Source: Limiplasma sp034927815
Lineage (GTDB): Bacteria > Bacillota > Clostridia > Christensenellales > Aristaeellaceae
NCBI GenBank assembly: GCA_034927815.1
Contig: JAYFPK010000024.1
Coordinates: 13,986-77,985, forward strand
Direction: 5' to 3'
DNA: 64,000 nt
In this document: positions 25,575 to 34,909 of the stretch, one piece after another
Numbering within the stretch: the stretch's first letter is position 1
Layout of the letters: the number at the start of each line of letters is the position of its first letter
Notes under the pieces: model-generated
Told to the model about the DNA's origin: nothing
The model's input: only the letters and a program-made list of their open reading frames with translations
Database searches by the model: none
Translations under genes and position numbers: made by a program

Positions 25575-27264
25575 CGTCCCACTCCTTTGGCAATCGAAGC
25601 TCCACCACGGTGCCGTGCCCCGGGGCGTTGGACAGGGTAAGCCCGCAGGGCGCGCCGTACATGAGCCGCAGGGCGCGGTGCGTGTTGTAAAGGCCAATGT
25701 GGGTGGTTACCGCGTCCTCCTGGGCCAGCATGTCCGTCAGCCGCCTCAGCTGCTCCGGCTGCATGCCCAGGCCGTCATCCTCAATGCGGATGATCAGGTA
25801 CCGCTTCTCCATGCGCGCCGTGACCTGAAGGTGTATGCCCCCCTCCCGCGGCATGGCGTACTTGAGGCTGTTTTCCACAATGGGCTGGATGAGCAGCTTG
25901 GGTACGCGGCACTGCAAAAGCGCGTCAGGGATATCAAAGGTATAGGTAAGCAGCTTGCCATAGCGCATCTTTTGCAAGAGCAGGTAATCGTTCACATATT
26001 CGATGTCCGTTTCCAGAGCCACCTGAGGCTGCGTCTCGTCGATCTCATAGCGCATCAGGCTTGCAAAGGCCACCAGCATATCCGCCGCCTTCTGGGGATC
26101 CGTCAGCAGCACAAAATGCAAATTTTCCATCACGTTAAACACAAAATGAGGGTTAAACTGTTCCTTTAAGTGCTTGACCTCAATGATACGCTTGCGCTCC
26201 ACCAGCTCCTCATTATGGTGGATCAAGGTCTGCACGCGCTCCATCATCGCGTTGAATTCATCATATAGCAGTTGAAATTCATCAAAGGTACGCTCACGGA
26301 TGCGGCTGTTCAAATCCTGATTGCGTACAGTCTGCACCATGGTTTCGATGGGCCGGAGGTTGCGCCGGGCCACGCGGTCGGCCACCAGGGGGACGATGGC
26401 CACCAAAGCCAGGGCCATCAGCGCGATCAACGTCATGCCATAGCGCATCATTTGCCGGTGGAGCACGGTAGAGGTAAAGGTCATGACCCGCACGCCGCTG
26501 TCCGCCAGCGTACCTACGCTCACAAAATACTCTTTGGCATCCATGGTCACAAAGCCGCTGCCGTCCACACGCACGGAAAGCTTGCCGATATCTCCCACAG
26601 CCTGAGGGGTATCGGTGTACAGCACATTGTCAAACCTGTCCGCCAGCACCACCGCGTCGGACTGGCGAAAGCGCATGGCGTCCCGCAGCCCCGCATCCAT
26701 CACATCAAGGTACAGATACCCCAGCAGCTCGCCTTCCTCCATCACCCGGGTGGCAAACAGCCATACCGTTTCCTGGTCAAAACGGTAGCCGATACGGCTG
26801 TGGCGCTCACAGTAAGGAAGCTCGGAGCTTTCAAGCTGCTCCCGTACCGCCGCGTTGGGGTACGCCGCCAGAAACACAGCCTGATTGTCGCGGTTCAGGT
26901 TTGTGGCCGCAATCTCCCCTTTTGGGGAAAGCAAGGTGAATACCACCTTCAGCGGCAGGCGGTTGATGCGCTGGTATAGCAGGCGGTTTGCCTGGGTGAT
27001 GGCGGCGGACGTACCCAGGCGCAGCGCCTCCCGCACCGCGCTCTCGCCGGAAAGGGACTGCAGCGCCTCCACCAGTTCCCCCTGCCAGATCGTCATGCTG
27101 GCGGTAAGCTCCCGGTTATCCTGCGCATTGACCTGCATGGTGGTCACCCGCAGGTTGACGGTGGTGAACACGATGTACAGCAAAAACAGCAGAATGATGA
27201 ACAGGGCCGTATAGAGGATGAGGGAGCGCCTGAGATGGTTTTGAAAGCTTCCCCGTGCCTGCAT
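25567..27264 (-). CDS. Membrane sensor histidine kinase (YesM type)
   Basis: 565 aa from ATG 27264, with GGAGGTG upstream. One span near residues 13-33, an extracellular Cache-like sensor of about 230 aa, a second span near 275-297, HAMP, then the His-kinase core with EQFNPHFVFNVMENLHF as phospho-acceptor region, N-box ENSLKYAMPREGG and GLYNTHRALRLMYG. It likely detects the substrate of the adjoining importer. Confidence 0.92.
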   Translation of the reverse strand: MQARGSFQNHLRRSLILYTALFIILLFLLYIVFTTVNLRVTTMQVNAQDNRELTASMTIWQGELVEALQSLSGESAVREALRLGTSAAITQANRLLYQRINRLPLKVVFTLLSPKGEIAATNLNRDNQAVFLAAYPNAAVREQLESSELPYCERHSRIGYRFDQETVWLFATRVMEEGELLGYLYLDVMDAGLRDAMRFRQSDAVVLADRFDNVLYTDTPQAVGDIGKLSVRVDGSGFVTMDAKEYFVSVGTLADSGVRVMTFTSTVLHRQMMRYGMTLIALMALALVAIVPLVADRVARRNLRPIETMVQTVRNQDLNSRIRERTFDEFQLLYDEFNAMMERVQTLIHHNEELVERKRIIEVKHLKEQFNPHFVFNVMENLHFVLLTDPQKAADMLVAFASLMRYEIDETQPQVALETDIEYVNDYLLLQKMRYGKLLTYTFDIPDALLQCRVPKLLIQPIVENSLKYAMPREGGIHLQVTARMEKRYLIIRIEDDGLGMQPEQLRRLTDMLAQEDAVTTHIGLYNTHRALRLMYGAPCGLTLSNAPGHGTVVELRLPKEWDDA

Positions 27265-27326
27265 GCGTACGCACCTCCATCCTCTCTCCTTTCACCATCG
27301 CGCACAAAAGCACCTTTTCGCAGGGG

Positions 27327-28988
27327 CTAAATGCTGATGTCCTGCTTGCCCGTAAGCTTGAAGAACAGCAGGAGGGAGAGCACGGATGTGACCGTGAGCA
27401 CTGTGGAATAGGCCGCTGCGTTGCCAAAGCTGGAGCGGATGACCTCGGTATAGATGGCCACGGTCAGGGTCATGGTACGGCTGGTATACAGGATCACAGA
27501 GGAGCTTAGTTCGCTGATCACCGTAACCCAGCTCATGATCGCGCCCGCCAGCACGCCCGGCAGCATCATCGGTACGGTGATTTCCAAAAAGGACCGGGCT
27601 TCCGAAGCCCCAAGGCTGACGGCGGCCTCCTCTACGCTGGGGGAAATCTGCCCGATGATGGCCGTGCTGGAGCGGATGGTGTAGGGCAAGCGGCGCACGC
27701 AAAGGGAAACTATCATGATCAGCGCGGTGCCGCTGAGCAAAAGGGGGCTTCTGTTAAAGGCATACAGGAACGATATGCCCAGCACCGAGCCCGGGATCAC
27801 GTAGGGCAGCATCGTAAGGGTATCCACCGTGGAGGTGAGCGCACTGCGCCGCCTCACCGCCAGGTAGGCGATGAGGATGCCCAGCACCACCACCAGTGAA
27901 ATTGCCGCAATGCCATAGAGGTACGTATTGAGGATGGACTGGTTGTTTTTGGTAAGCAATGTGTTCACAAAGTTCTCCAGCGTGAATTTGCCGGAGAACA
28001 CCTGCCCGGTACCGGCATCCATAAAGGATGTGGCGATGACCGTCACCTGGGGCAAAATCGCCATCACCACCACGGCGTACACAAACACATGGCTTGCCAC
28101 ATTGCCAATCCCGCGCTTGCGCACCGGTTCCATAGGCTTGAGCGCCGTCATGGAATAGCTGGTTTTACGCGCCACCCACCGCTGGGCAAAGAAAAAGAGG
28201 AGCGTGATGAGCATGATGATCATACACAGCGCGGCGGCAAAATTATCGTCATTCATGACCTCGCCCATGAATTGGCTGTACAGCACCACAGGAAAGGTGC
28301 GGTATCCCTCGCCGATGAGCATGGGTGTGCCAAAGTCCGAAAAAACACGCATGAACACCAGCAGCGCGCTGGCCAAAAGCGTTGGCAAAATAAGAGGCAT
28401 GATGACTCGGGCAACCCGCTGCACCGTGGTGCTGCCCAGACTTTCCGCCGCTTCGTTCAGGGAATTGTCCAGGTTTTTCAGCGCACCCGCCACATACATA
28501 TAGACCAGAGGGAACGACTGCAGGGAAAACACCAGCACAATGCCCCAAAACCCGTATATGCCCCCAAAGGAAACACCTAGCAACTGGTTGATGCCCCGGG
28601 TGATGAACCCATTGCGCCCAAGCAGCTGTATCCACGCATAGGCGCCGATGAACGGCGGCGAAAGATAGGAAATTACGATAAGGATGTTAAGACACTTGCT
28701 GCCCCGTATGCGCGTGCTGCGGGTAATGTAGGCCATTGCCAGCCCCAGGAGGGAGGCGACCAAGGTGCTGACCGTGGTGACCCGGAAGGAATTGACAATG
28801 GTATTGGTATAATAGGCTCGGCTGAAAAATTTCGTAAAGTATTCCAGGGTCAAGGCCCCCGTGGCGGGGTTCAGCACGCTGCGGTAGAGCACCAGCGATA
28901 AGGGGTATACCACAAAAATCAGAAACAACGCCAGGATGCCCAGCGTCAGGAACAGCCACATCGTGGCCGGCTTCCCCTTTCCCTTCAT
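27327..28988 (-). CDS. ABC transporter permease, fused two-domain FbpB/AfuB type
   Basis: 553 aa from ATG 28988; the GTG two codons earlier overlaps the ATPase stop. About 12 membrane spans in two homologous halves, each with an EAA loop (SLNEAAESLGSTTVQRVARV and SVEEAAVSLGASEARSFLEI). This is the single-gene dimer layout of ferric/AfuB-type permeases. It works with the ATPase at 28991 and SBP at 30185. Confidence 0.93.
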   Translation of the reverse strand: MKGKGKPATMWLFLTLGILALFLIFVVYPLSLVLYRSVLNPATGALTLEYFTKFFSRAYYTNTIVNSFRVTTVSTLVASLLGLAMAYITRSTRIRGSKCLNILIVISYLSPPFIGAYAWIQLLGRNGFITRGINQLLGVSFGGIYGFWGIVLVFSLQSFPLVYMYVAGALKNLDNSLNEAAESLGSTTVQRVARVIMPLILPTLLASALLVFMRVFSDFGTPMLIGEGYRTFPVVLYSQFMGEVMNDDNFAAALCMIIMLITLLFFFAQRWVARKTSYSMTALKPMEPVRKRGIGNVASHVFVYAVVVMAILPQVTVIATSFMDAGTGQVFSGKFTLENFVNTLLTKNNQSILNTYLYGIAAISLVVVLGILIAYLAVRRRSALTSTVDTLTMLPYVIPGSVLGISFLYAFNRSPLLLSGTALIMIVSLCVRRLPYTIRSSTAIIGQISPSVEEAAVSLGASEARSFLEITVPMMLPGVLAGAIMSWVTVISELSSSVILYTSRTMTLTVAIYTEVIRSSFGNAAAYSTVLTVTSVLSLLLFFKLTGKQDISI

Positions 28989-28990
28989 GG

Positions 28991-30088
28991 TCACACCCCT
29001 TCCCTGAGCACGGTGGTCTGGGATTGCGCGTCAAACAGGTTGCTTTTTTGCATGTTCACCCGCAGCCATACCCGCGTGCCGTCCGGCAATATCTCCCCCA
29101 GATCGGAGCCTTGGAGCGTCTCCACCTCGGTATGGTCGTCCAGCCGCAAAAAATAATGCGTTTCCATGCCCAGGAACACGCTGCTCACCACTGTGGCGGG
29201 GATGCCCTCGCCACCTTCGGTATGCAGGGTAAACTCCTCCGGCCTGACCGCCGCCAGCAGCGCCGTGCCCGCCGCCACATCCTCCCGCACAAGCCGCGTT
29301 TGGGGGCAATAGCCAACGCCAAAGTCCACAAAGGCATCGCCGCTATTTCGCACAAGGGTGGCCTTGAGCACGTTGGTCAGGCCGATGAAGCTTGCCACAA
29401 ACAGGTTCACCGGCCGCTGGTATACCGCCTTGGGCGTGCCGATCTGCTGTACCACGCCCCCGTTCATCACCGCGATGCGGTCCGATATGGCCAACGCCTC
29501 CTCCTGGTCATGGGTCACATATACGGTGGTAATGCCCACCTCCCGCTGGATAGCCTTGATGGCGTTGCGCATTTCCACGCGCAGCTTGGCGTCCAGATTG
29601 GAAAGCGGCTCATCCATGAGCAACACCCCCGGCTGAATCACGATGGCCCGGGCCAACGCCACCCGTTGCTGCTGCCCTCCGGAAAGCTGCGCGGGCTTGC
29701 GGTGCCTGTAGGCCTCGATCTTCACCGTATGCATGATGGCGTCCACCCGCGCCGCAGCCTCCGCCCGGGGGGTCTTGCGGGTTTTCAGGCCGTAGGCGAC
29801 GTTATCCTCCACGGACATGTGGGGGAATACCGCGTAGTTTTGGAACACCATGCCCATGTTGCGCTTGTTGGTGGGGATCGCCACAATGGATCTGCCGTCC
29901 ACAAGGATATCGCCCTCATCCACGCTGTTAAAACCGATGATCATGCGCAGCAACGTCGTCTTTCCACAGCCGGAAGGTCCCAGCAAAGTGAAAAATTCCC
30001 CCGGCTGAATGTCCAGAGACAATCCGTTCACAACGGCGTCCTTCCCGTACCTCTTGACCACATTTTGCACGCTGATGGCTACACTCAT
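28991..30088 (-). CDS. ABC transporter ATP-binding protein, FbpC/PotA type
   Basis: 365 aa. Walker A GPSGCGKTT, signature LSGGQQQRVA, Walker B LLMDEPLSNLDAKLR, His-switch VYVTHDQEEA, and a C-terminal TOBE-type regulatory region from about residue 240. It powers the AfuA-type importer. Its stop overlaps the GTG of the permease frame. Confidence 0.94.
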   Translation of the reverse strand: MSVAISVQNVVKRYGKDAVVNGLSLDIQPGEFFTLLGPSGCGKTTLLRMIIGFNSVDEGDILVDGRSIVAIPTNKRNMGMVFQNYAVFPHMSVEDNVAYGLKTRKTPRAEAAARVDAIMHTVKIEAYRHRKPAQLSGGQQQRVALARAIVIQPGVLLMDEPLSNLDAKLRVEMRNAIKAIQREVGITTVYVTHDQEEALAISDRIAVMNGGVVQQIGTPKAVYQRPVNLFVASFIGLTNVLKATLVRNSGDAFVDFGVGYCPQTRLVREDVAAGTALLAAVRPEEFTLHTEGGEGIPATVVSSVFLGMETHYFLRLDDHTEVETLQGSDLGEILPDGTRVWLRVNMQKSNLFDAQSQTTVLREGV

Positions 30089-30123
30089 TCTTCACGCGAT
30101 CCTTTCCGCCCTTTGCATAAACC

Positions 30124-30169
30124 GGGGGAGAGGCCGCCGGTCCGCCGCCGGACACAGGGCCTCTCCCCT
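30124..30169 (-). terminator. Intercistronic GC hairpin after the AfuA-like SBP gene
   Basis: GGGAGAGGCC and GGCCTCTCCC enclose a GC-rich loop that can itself pair (CCGGTCC). No T tract follows in the minus direction, so a processing or stabilising role is more likely than full termination. Confidence 0.6.
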
Positions 30170-30184
30170 CTTGTGGCACGAGGG

Positions 30185-31195
30185 TTATTGCATGGTCATC
30201 TCCAGATGATCGGTAAACATTTTCACAATCAGCGGCTTGTTCTCGGCCACCCAGGCTTCGGAATAGTTTTCAAACAGCTTGATTTCCTGGGTGGGGGTCA
30301 TGTATTCGGCCAGGGTCACATCCTTGCGCAGGGGGCGCACGGTGAGGGTGCTGCCCACCAGCTGTTGCACCTTTTCGGAGAGCATATAATCCACAAACTT
30401 CTTGGCATTGTCAAGGTTCTTGGCGTCCTTGATAATCTGGACCGACTCGCCGGGGAAGATCGCGCCCTCCACCGGGAACACCACCCGTACCGGCGCGCCG
30501 CTGATGGCCTGGGACACGGCGGGGTCCTCCCAGGTGAGGCCCACCACATACTCGCCTCCCGCAACGCCTTTGTATACCTGGCTTGAGCTGTTGCTCATCT
30601 TGCCGTCCAGGTTTGCCAGGAACTGGTCCACAAAGGCCCAGGCCTCATCGGAAAGGGGATCGTTGTCCTTGCCCATGGCGTAAAGCATGGCCATGAGGGA
30701 TTGGAACGCCGAGGAGGAGTTCACCGGATCGCCAAAGGCGATTTTGCCCTTCAGGGCGGGATCCAGCAGGGATTCAAAGCCCGTGATCTTGGCTTCGCCC
30801 TCCAGGTTGGTGTTCACGATGAGCACGGTGGGATCGGCAAAGGCCGGGGAGAAATGCCCTCCCTTGTTGCGGAAGGCCTCTTGCATGTTGGCATCCTCAG
30901 AGGACACATACACCTCAAACAGGTCCGCCGATGCGCTGAGCATGGTTTCATCCGCCGCCCAAAGCACATCTCCGAGGGGGTTGCCGACTTCGCCCGTAAC
31001 CCGCTTGAGCAGTTCGCCCGTACCGCCGGTCACCACTTCCACCTTGATGCCGGTGTCCTGCTCAAAGTTCAGGATGACCGCATTATTCAGGCTCTCGCTG
31101 CGTGCGGTGTACACCACCAAAATTTCCTCCGCCAGCGCGCCCGCCGTCCCCAGGAGCATCACAAGCGCCAAAAGAACTGCCAACCCTTTTTTCAT
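30185..31195 (-). CDS. AfuA/FbpA-type ABC substrate-binding protein
   Basis: 336 aa from ATG 31195, with AAGGAGG upstream. The signal peptide MKKGLAVLLALVMLLGTAG ends near ALAEE and is followed by LVVYTARSESLNNAVI, typical of type 2 iron/sugar-phosphate/phosphonate SBPs. At the site where ferric-binding proteins carry a Tyr-Tyr pair this one reads VVGLTWEDPAVSQ. The neighbouring YesM/YesN pair also speaks for an organic anion, such as a sugar phosphate or phosphonate, as ligand. First gene of the operon. Confidence 0.88.
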   Translation of the reverse strand: MKKGLAVLLALVMLLGTAGALAEEILVVYTARSESLNNAVILNFEQDTGIKVEVVTGGTGELLKRVTGEVGNPLGDVLWAADETMLSASADLFEVYVSSEDANMQEAFRNKGGHFSPAFADPTVLIVNTNLEGEAKITGFESLLDPALKGKIAFGDPVNSSSAFQSLMAMLYAMGKDNDPLSDEAWAFVDQFLANLDGKMSNSSSQVYKGVAGGEYVVGLTWEDPAVSQAISGAPVRVVFPVEGAIFPGESVQIIKDAKNLDNAKKFVDYMLSEKVQQLVGSTLTVRPLRKDVTLAEYMTPTQEIKLFENYSEAWVAENKPLIVKMFTDHLEMTMQ

Positions 31196-31385
31196 CTTTT
31201 CCAGCCTCCTTATGTAGTTTGGGTGTGGTTTCTTGTACATAAGTATAGCGATTTTCTCCAAATAGTATATCCGACAACACACAAAAAAGGTGGAAAATTC
31301 GAAACAGCGGAGAAAGGGAGTTTCCACCTCTTTTGCTTAAAGCCCATGTTCTCCTCTCCAAAACATGGACTTTTTCAGCGGGCTG

Positions 31386-31416
31386 AACCGCCGGGAAGCA
31401 TGGCTTCCCGGCGGTT
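31386..31416 (-). terminator. Hairpin terminator after the double-cupin gene
   Basis: AACCGCCGGGAAG and CTTCCCGGCGGTT form a perfect 13-bp stem with a 5-nt loop 32 bp past the cupin stop codon. A second dyad, CCATGTT/AACATGG near 31348-31372, follows with A/T-rich flanks. Confidence 0.7.
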
Positions 31417-31447
31417 GCTACATACAATATAGCGTTGTACTATCGGA

Positions 31448-32413
31448 TTACTGGATGGCGCAGTTCGTGACGAAGCAGTTGTACTTGCGCAGGAACGCTT
31501 TCAGGTCGGCGGGATCGGCCAGGCGCGACGGATCGTGGTGCATGATGGAGTTGTAGTCCTCCAGCATATCGTTCATCAGCGCGGTGCAGCCAAAGTCGAT
31601 GAGCTCGGTGTCGTCCTCCAGCACCTCGAAGCTGTGCTTGGCGTAGGGGGGAATTTTCACGAAGCAGTCATGGCCTGCCACGAATTCCTCGTCCAGCACC
31701 TTCCAGCGGATGCTGCCCTTGTTCACAAGGTAGACTTCGGAAGAGCCGTAGGGATCGCCCCACTCCACCTGGACGCCCTTGGGCATCAGTATCTGCCAGA
31801 CCTCCTTCACGCCGCGGGTTTCCCAGCGGCCCACCTTCTGGCGCATCACCACGTTGCCAAAGGTGAAGGTTGCCAGGCCGCCGTCATGCGGGCGCAGTTC
31901 GGGAACCTCGCTCTGGGGGACGTCCACGGGCACGGGGGGTTCACGGCTGACGCCCTGGTTCTGCGCCAGATAGCGGGCGCGGAATTCCGGCTCGAAGTAC
32001 AGCTCGTCCCCATAGTTCTCCTTGATGCGGCACTTGTTGGCGATGCCGCCGGACATGTTGATCTCCTGGAAGCACTCGCGCCACAGCAGATTATCCGCCA
32101 GGTAGACGAAGCCATGGCCCACATAGGGCTGAATCACCAGCATATCACCGGGATGCACCAGGGTGCGCCTGCCGCGGATGGTCGCCTCCACGTCGCCGCC
32201 GCCGATGAGGAAAACCTCCACGCCGCGGCGATGCTCGTGGTAGGGCACCTCCGTGCCTTTCACATAGAGGGTATCGCTGATTTCGTTGGTTTCGTACTTC
32301 CCTTCGGGCCAGGTAAGCTGATGGACGGTTTCGCCGCCATCGGTCAGGTTGTAGAGCCAGTAGCGCTCATCGTTGGCATCGATCAGGAATTTGCTCAGCT
32401 TCTGTTCGCTCAT
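31448..32413 (-). CDS. Double-cupin protein of unknown substrate
   Basis: 321 aa from ATG 32413, with GGAGTGAG upstream. The first cupin (about 40-110) has the full metal-ligand set PYHEHRRGVEVF plus GH: His59, His61, Glu66 and His100. The second cupin (about 225-285) has VNKGSIRWKV and IPPYAKHSFEV and looks poorer in ligands. No signal peptide. Cupins of this layout include dioxygenases, isomerases and ureidoglycine aminohydrolases, and none can be chosen. It starts 5 bp after the Dpp-type SBP, so it likely modifies the imported compound. Confidence 0.85.
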   Translation of the reverse strand: MSEQKLSKFLIDANDERYWLYNLTDGGETVHQLTWPEGKYETNEISDTLYVKGTEVPYHEHRRGVEVFLIGGGDVEATIRGRRTLVHPGDMLVIQPYVGHGFVYLADNLLWRECFQEINMSGGIANKCRIKENYGDELYFEPEFRARYLAQNQGVSREPPVPVDVPQSEVPELRPHDGGLATFTFGNVVMRQKVGRWETRGVKEVWQILMPKGVQVEWGDPYGSSEVYLVNKGSIRWKVLDEEFVAGHDCFVKIPPYAKHSFEVLEDDTELIDFGCTALMNDMLEDYNSIMHHDPSRLADPADLKAFLRKYNCFVTNCAIQ

Positions 32414-32418
32414 TTCGC

Positions 32419-33924
32419 TCACTCCGCCCAAGACCAGTCGATCAGGCTGTAATCCCTCAGGCTCTGCGCCTTGATGCCCTGCACGTTTTTGTCAGCGGCA
32501 ACGCCCGTCATGGTGGCGTACAGCGGCACGATCAGAGCCTTGTCGCCCATGATGCGCTGGATGTCGTTGCAGGCCTGAATGCGGGTGGCGGGATCGACGC
32601 TGCTATGCTCCAGGTCCCAGGCGGCGTTCAGCTCTTCGTCGTTCATGTTGCCGAAGTTCTGGCTCTCGCCGCCCCGGTACAGGGCGTAGTTCTCGTCAAA
32701 GTCGTTCATGCTCATGGAGAAGCACACGATGTTCATGTCGTAGTCCGCGCCCTTGAATACGTCGCTGAACCAGGCATTGCTTTCCAGCTTTTCCATGGTC
32801 ACATGGATGCCGATTTCCTCCAGCTGGTTCTGGATGATCTCCATGGGCTTGTAATACAGGGCGTTGTTGGAGGACTTCACGGTCAGGTCCAGGCCGTCGG
32901 CATAGCCCGCCTTGGCCATGTATTCCTTCGCCAGCTCAATGTCGTAGCCCGGAGCTTCATACCCGGTGTTATAGCCCGGCACGAAGGACGGATACATGGC
33001 GCTGACCAGCTCGCCGTTGCCGTCCACAGCGCCCCACATGACGTCCTCCTTGTCGATGGCGTGCGCCACGGCCTTGCGCAGGTTTTCGTCCGCGAAGATG
33101 CCGTTGAAGTTGAAGATGACCCACGCGGTGGTGGTGCTCAGGGTTTCGTCATACTGCAGGTTGGCGTTGTTGCGAATGTTCACCAGGTCGGACTGCGGCG
33201 GGTTGAGGTGCACGTCGATTTCGCCGCTCTCCAACGCCAGCGTGCCGATGGAGCTGTCCTCGAAGATCTTCATGGTCACGCTTTTGAGGGCGGGAGCGCC
33301 GCCCCAGTACTCCTCATTGGCGCTGAGAACGATCTTGTCCCCGGCAACCCATTCCACGAAGCGGTAAGCGCCCGAGCCGCAGGGGTTGCGGGTGAAGCCT
33401 TCGGGATCGGCTTCGTAGTACGCCTTGGGGAAGATGGTCATGTAATTGGTGGCGCAGGCTTCCAAAGAGGGGCCGTATTCGCTTTTGAAGTGCAGCACGA
33501 CGTGGGTGTCATCCACGACGTCCATGCTGTCCATGGCGCTGGTGGCGCAATCGGCATAGCCCGCCTTGATGATGGTGTTATAGGAGAAGGCCACATCCTC
33601 GGCGGTCATCTTCTCGCCGTTGTGGAAGTAGATGTCGTCACGAAGGGTGAACATCAGGTCCAGGTTGTTGTTCTGGAACTCCCACTCCGTCGCCAGGCAG
33701 GGCTCGTAGCCGGAATAGTCGCCGTTGCGGACGATCAGGGTGTCGAACACCTGCCGGGACACCATGCCCACCACCACGCTGGCGGCAAAGCCCGCGCACA
33801 GGCTGGAAGGCTCCGACCAGATGCTGACGTTCAGGTCGGTACGGGGCTGCGCCATGGCGGCGGGCATGCACACCGTCACAGCCGTCATGATTGCCAGAAG
33901 AAGAATGGAAATCCGCTTTTTCAT
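32419..33924 (-). CDS. Family 5 (Dpp/Opp) ABC substrate-binding protein
   Basis: 501 aa. The signal peptide (MKKRISILLLAIMTAVTVC, cleavage near AAMAQ) is followed by DLNVSIWSEPSSLCAGF, LRDDIYFHNGEKMTAEDVAF and LRKAVAHAIDKEDVMWG, typical of DppA/OppA-like proteins. No lipobox. The family binds peptides, nickel-histidine, sugars or opines; the ligand is not evident. The gene follows the two ATPase genes and precedes the cupin gene in the same operon. Confidence 0.93.
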   Translation of the reverse strand: MKKRISILLLAIMTAVTVCMPAAMAQPRTDLNVSIWSEPSSLCAGFAASVVVGMVSRQVFDTLIVRNGDYSGYEPCLATEWEFQNNNLDLMFTLRDDIYFHNGEKMTAEDVAFSYNTIIKAGYADCATSAMDSMDVVDDTHVVLHFKSEYGPSLEACATNYMTIFPKAYYEADPEGFTRNPCGSGAYRFVEWVAGDKIVLSANEEYWGGAPALKSVTMKIFEDSSIGTLALESGEIDVHLNPPQSDLVNIRNNANLQYDETLSTTTAWVIFNFNGIFADENLRKAVAHAIDKEDVMWGAVDGNGELVSAMYPSFVPGYNTGYEAPGYDIELAKEYMAKAGYADGLDLTVKSSNNALYYKPMEIIQNQLEEIGIHVTMEKLESNAWFSDVFKGADYDMNIVCFSMSMNDFDENYALYRGGESQNFGNMNDEELNAAWDLEHSSVDPATRIQACNDIQRIMGDKALIVPLYATMTGVAADKNVQGIKAQSLRDYSLIDWSWAE

Positions 33925-33946
33925 GTTGTGACCCTCCTATGTATTG

Positions 33947-34909
33947 TTAGTCTATATCTTCCTGCGCGCGCAGGCACGCCACTTTATGCTGGCCGCCGCA
34001 GAGCGTCAGGGGGATATCCTTTTGGGTGCATTCCGGGATGGCATAGGGGCAGCGGGCGGCAAAACGGCAGCCGGGCTTGGGCTCGATGGGGCTGCTGACC
34101 TCGCCTTTGATGATCCTGCGCTCCTTGTGCCGCGAGGCCAGTTCCGGCACGGGAATGGCGTTGAGCAGCGCCTTGGTGTAGGGATGCTTGGGGGAGAGAA
34201 ACAGCTCCTTGGCGGGGGCTTGCTCCACGCAGGCGCCCAGGTACATGACCGTCACCTCGTCGGAAATGTGGCGCACCACGGACAGGTCATGGGTGATGAA
34301 CAGGTAGGTCAGCTTCTTCTCCTCCTGCAAATCCATGAGCAGGTTGAGAATCTGCGCCTGGATGGACACGTCCAGCGCCGACACGGGCTCATCGCACACG
34401 ATGAACTCCGGCTCCAGCACCAGGGCCCGGGCGATGCCGATGCGCTGACGGCGGCCGCCGTCCAGCTCGTGGGGATAGGCGTTGACCGCATGCGCCGCCA
34501 AGCCCACCGAGTCCATGGCGCGGAAAACGGCTTTCTCCATGTCCGCCGAATTGCGGTAGACCTGATTCACAATCAACGGCTCGGCGATGATTTCGCTGAC
34601 CGTGAGGCGGGGGTTCAGGCTGGCATAGGGGTCCTGGAAGATGATCTGGGCCTGGCGGCGAAACGCCTTGAGCTCCTTGCCCGTCATCTTCATCACATCC
34701 CGGCCCTTGAAGAAGACCTCCCCCGAAGTGGCGTCCAGCAGGCGCAGCACGACCCGCCCCAGGGTGGACTTGCCGCACCCGCTCTCCCCCACGACGCCCA
34801 GAGTGCTTCCTTGGCGGAGCACGAGGTTCACGCTGTCCACCGCGTGCAGCTTGCCCTTGGGGGTATCGAAGTACTTCTTCAAATCCCGGGTTTCGATCAA
34901 GTTGCTCAT
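33947..34909 (-). CDS. Dipeptide/oligopeptide-type ABC ATPase (DppF/OppF)
   Basis: 320 aa from ATG 34909 (MSNLIETRDLKKYFDTPKGK), overlapping the previous stop by 4 bp; upstream in-frame residues are a shadow of the neighbour. Walker A GESGCGKST, Walker B FIVCDEPVSALD, and C-terminal oligopeptide domain with Cys cluster PGCRFAARCPYAIPEC, which in this family can hold an iron-sulfur centre. The usual signature LSGGQRQRI is altered to LDGGRRQRI. Confidence 0.93.
   Translation of the reverse strand: MSNLIETRDLKKYFDTPKGKLHAVDSVNLVLRQGSTLGVVGESGCGKSTLGRVVLRLLDATSGEVFFKGRDVMKMTGKELKAFRRQAQIIFQDPYASLNPRLTVSEIIAEPLIVNQVYRNSADMEKAVFRAMDSVGLAAHAVNAYPHELDGGRRQRIGIARALVLEPEFIVCDEPVSALDVSIQAQILNLLMDLQEEKKLTYLFITHDLSVVRHISDEVTVMYLGACVEQAPAKELFLSPKHPYTKALLNAIPVPELASRHKERRIIKGEVSSPIEPKPGCRFAARCPYAIPECTQKDIPLTLCGGQHKVACLRAQEDID

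Noticed and set aside
30185..31195. Ferric iron transporter assignment
   Set aside because: The iron-ligand Tyr pair is missing, so only the wider AfuA/FbpA type is claimed.
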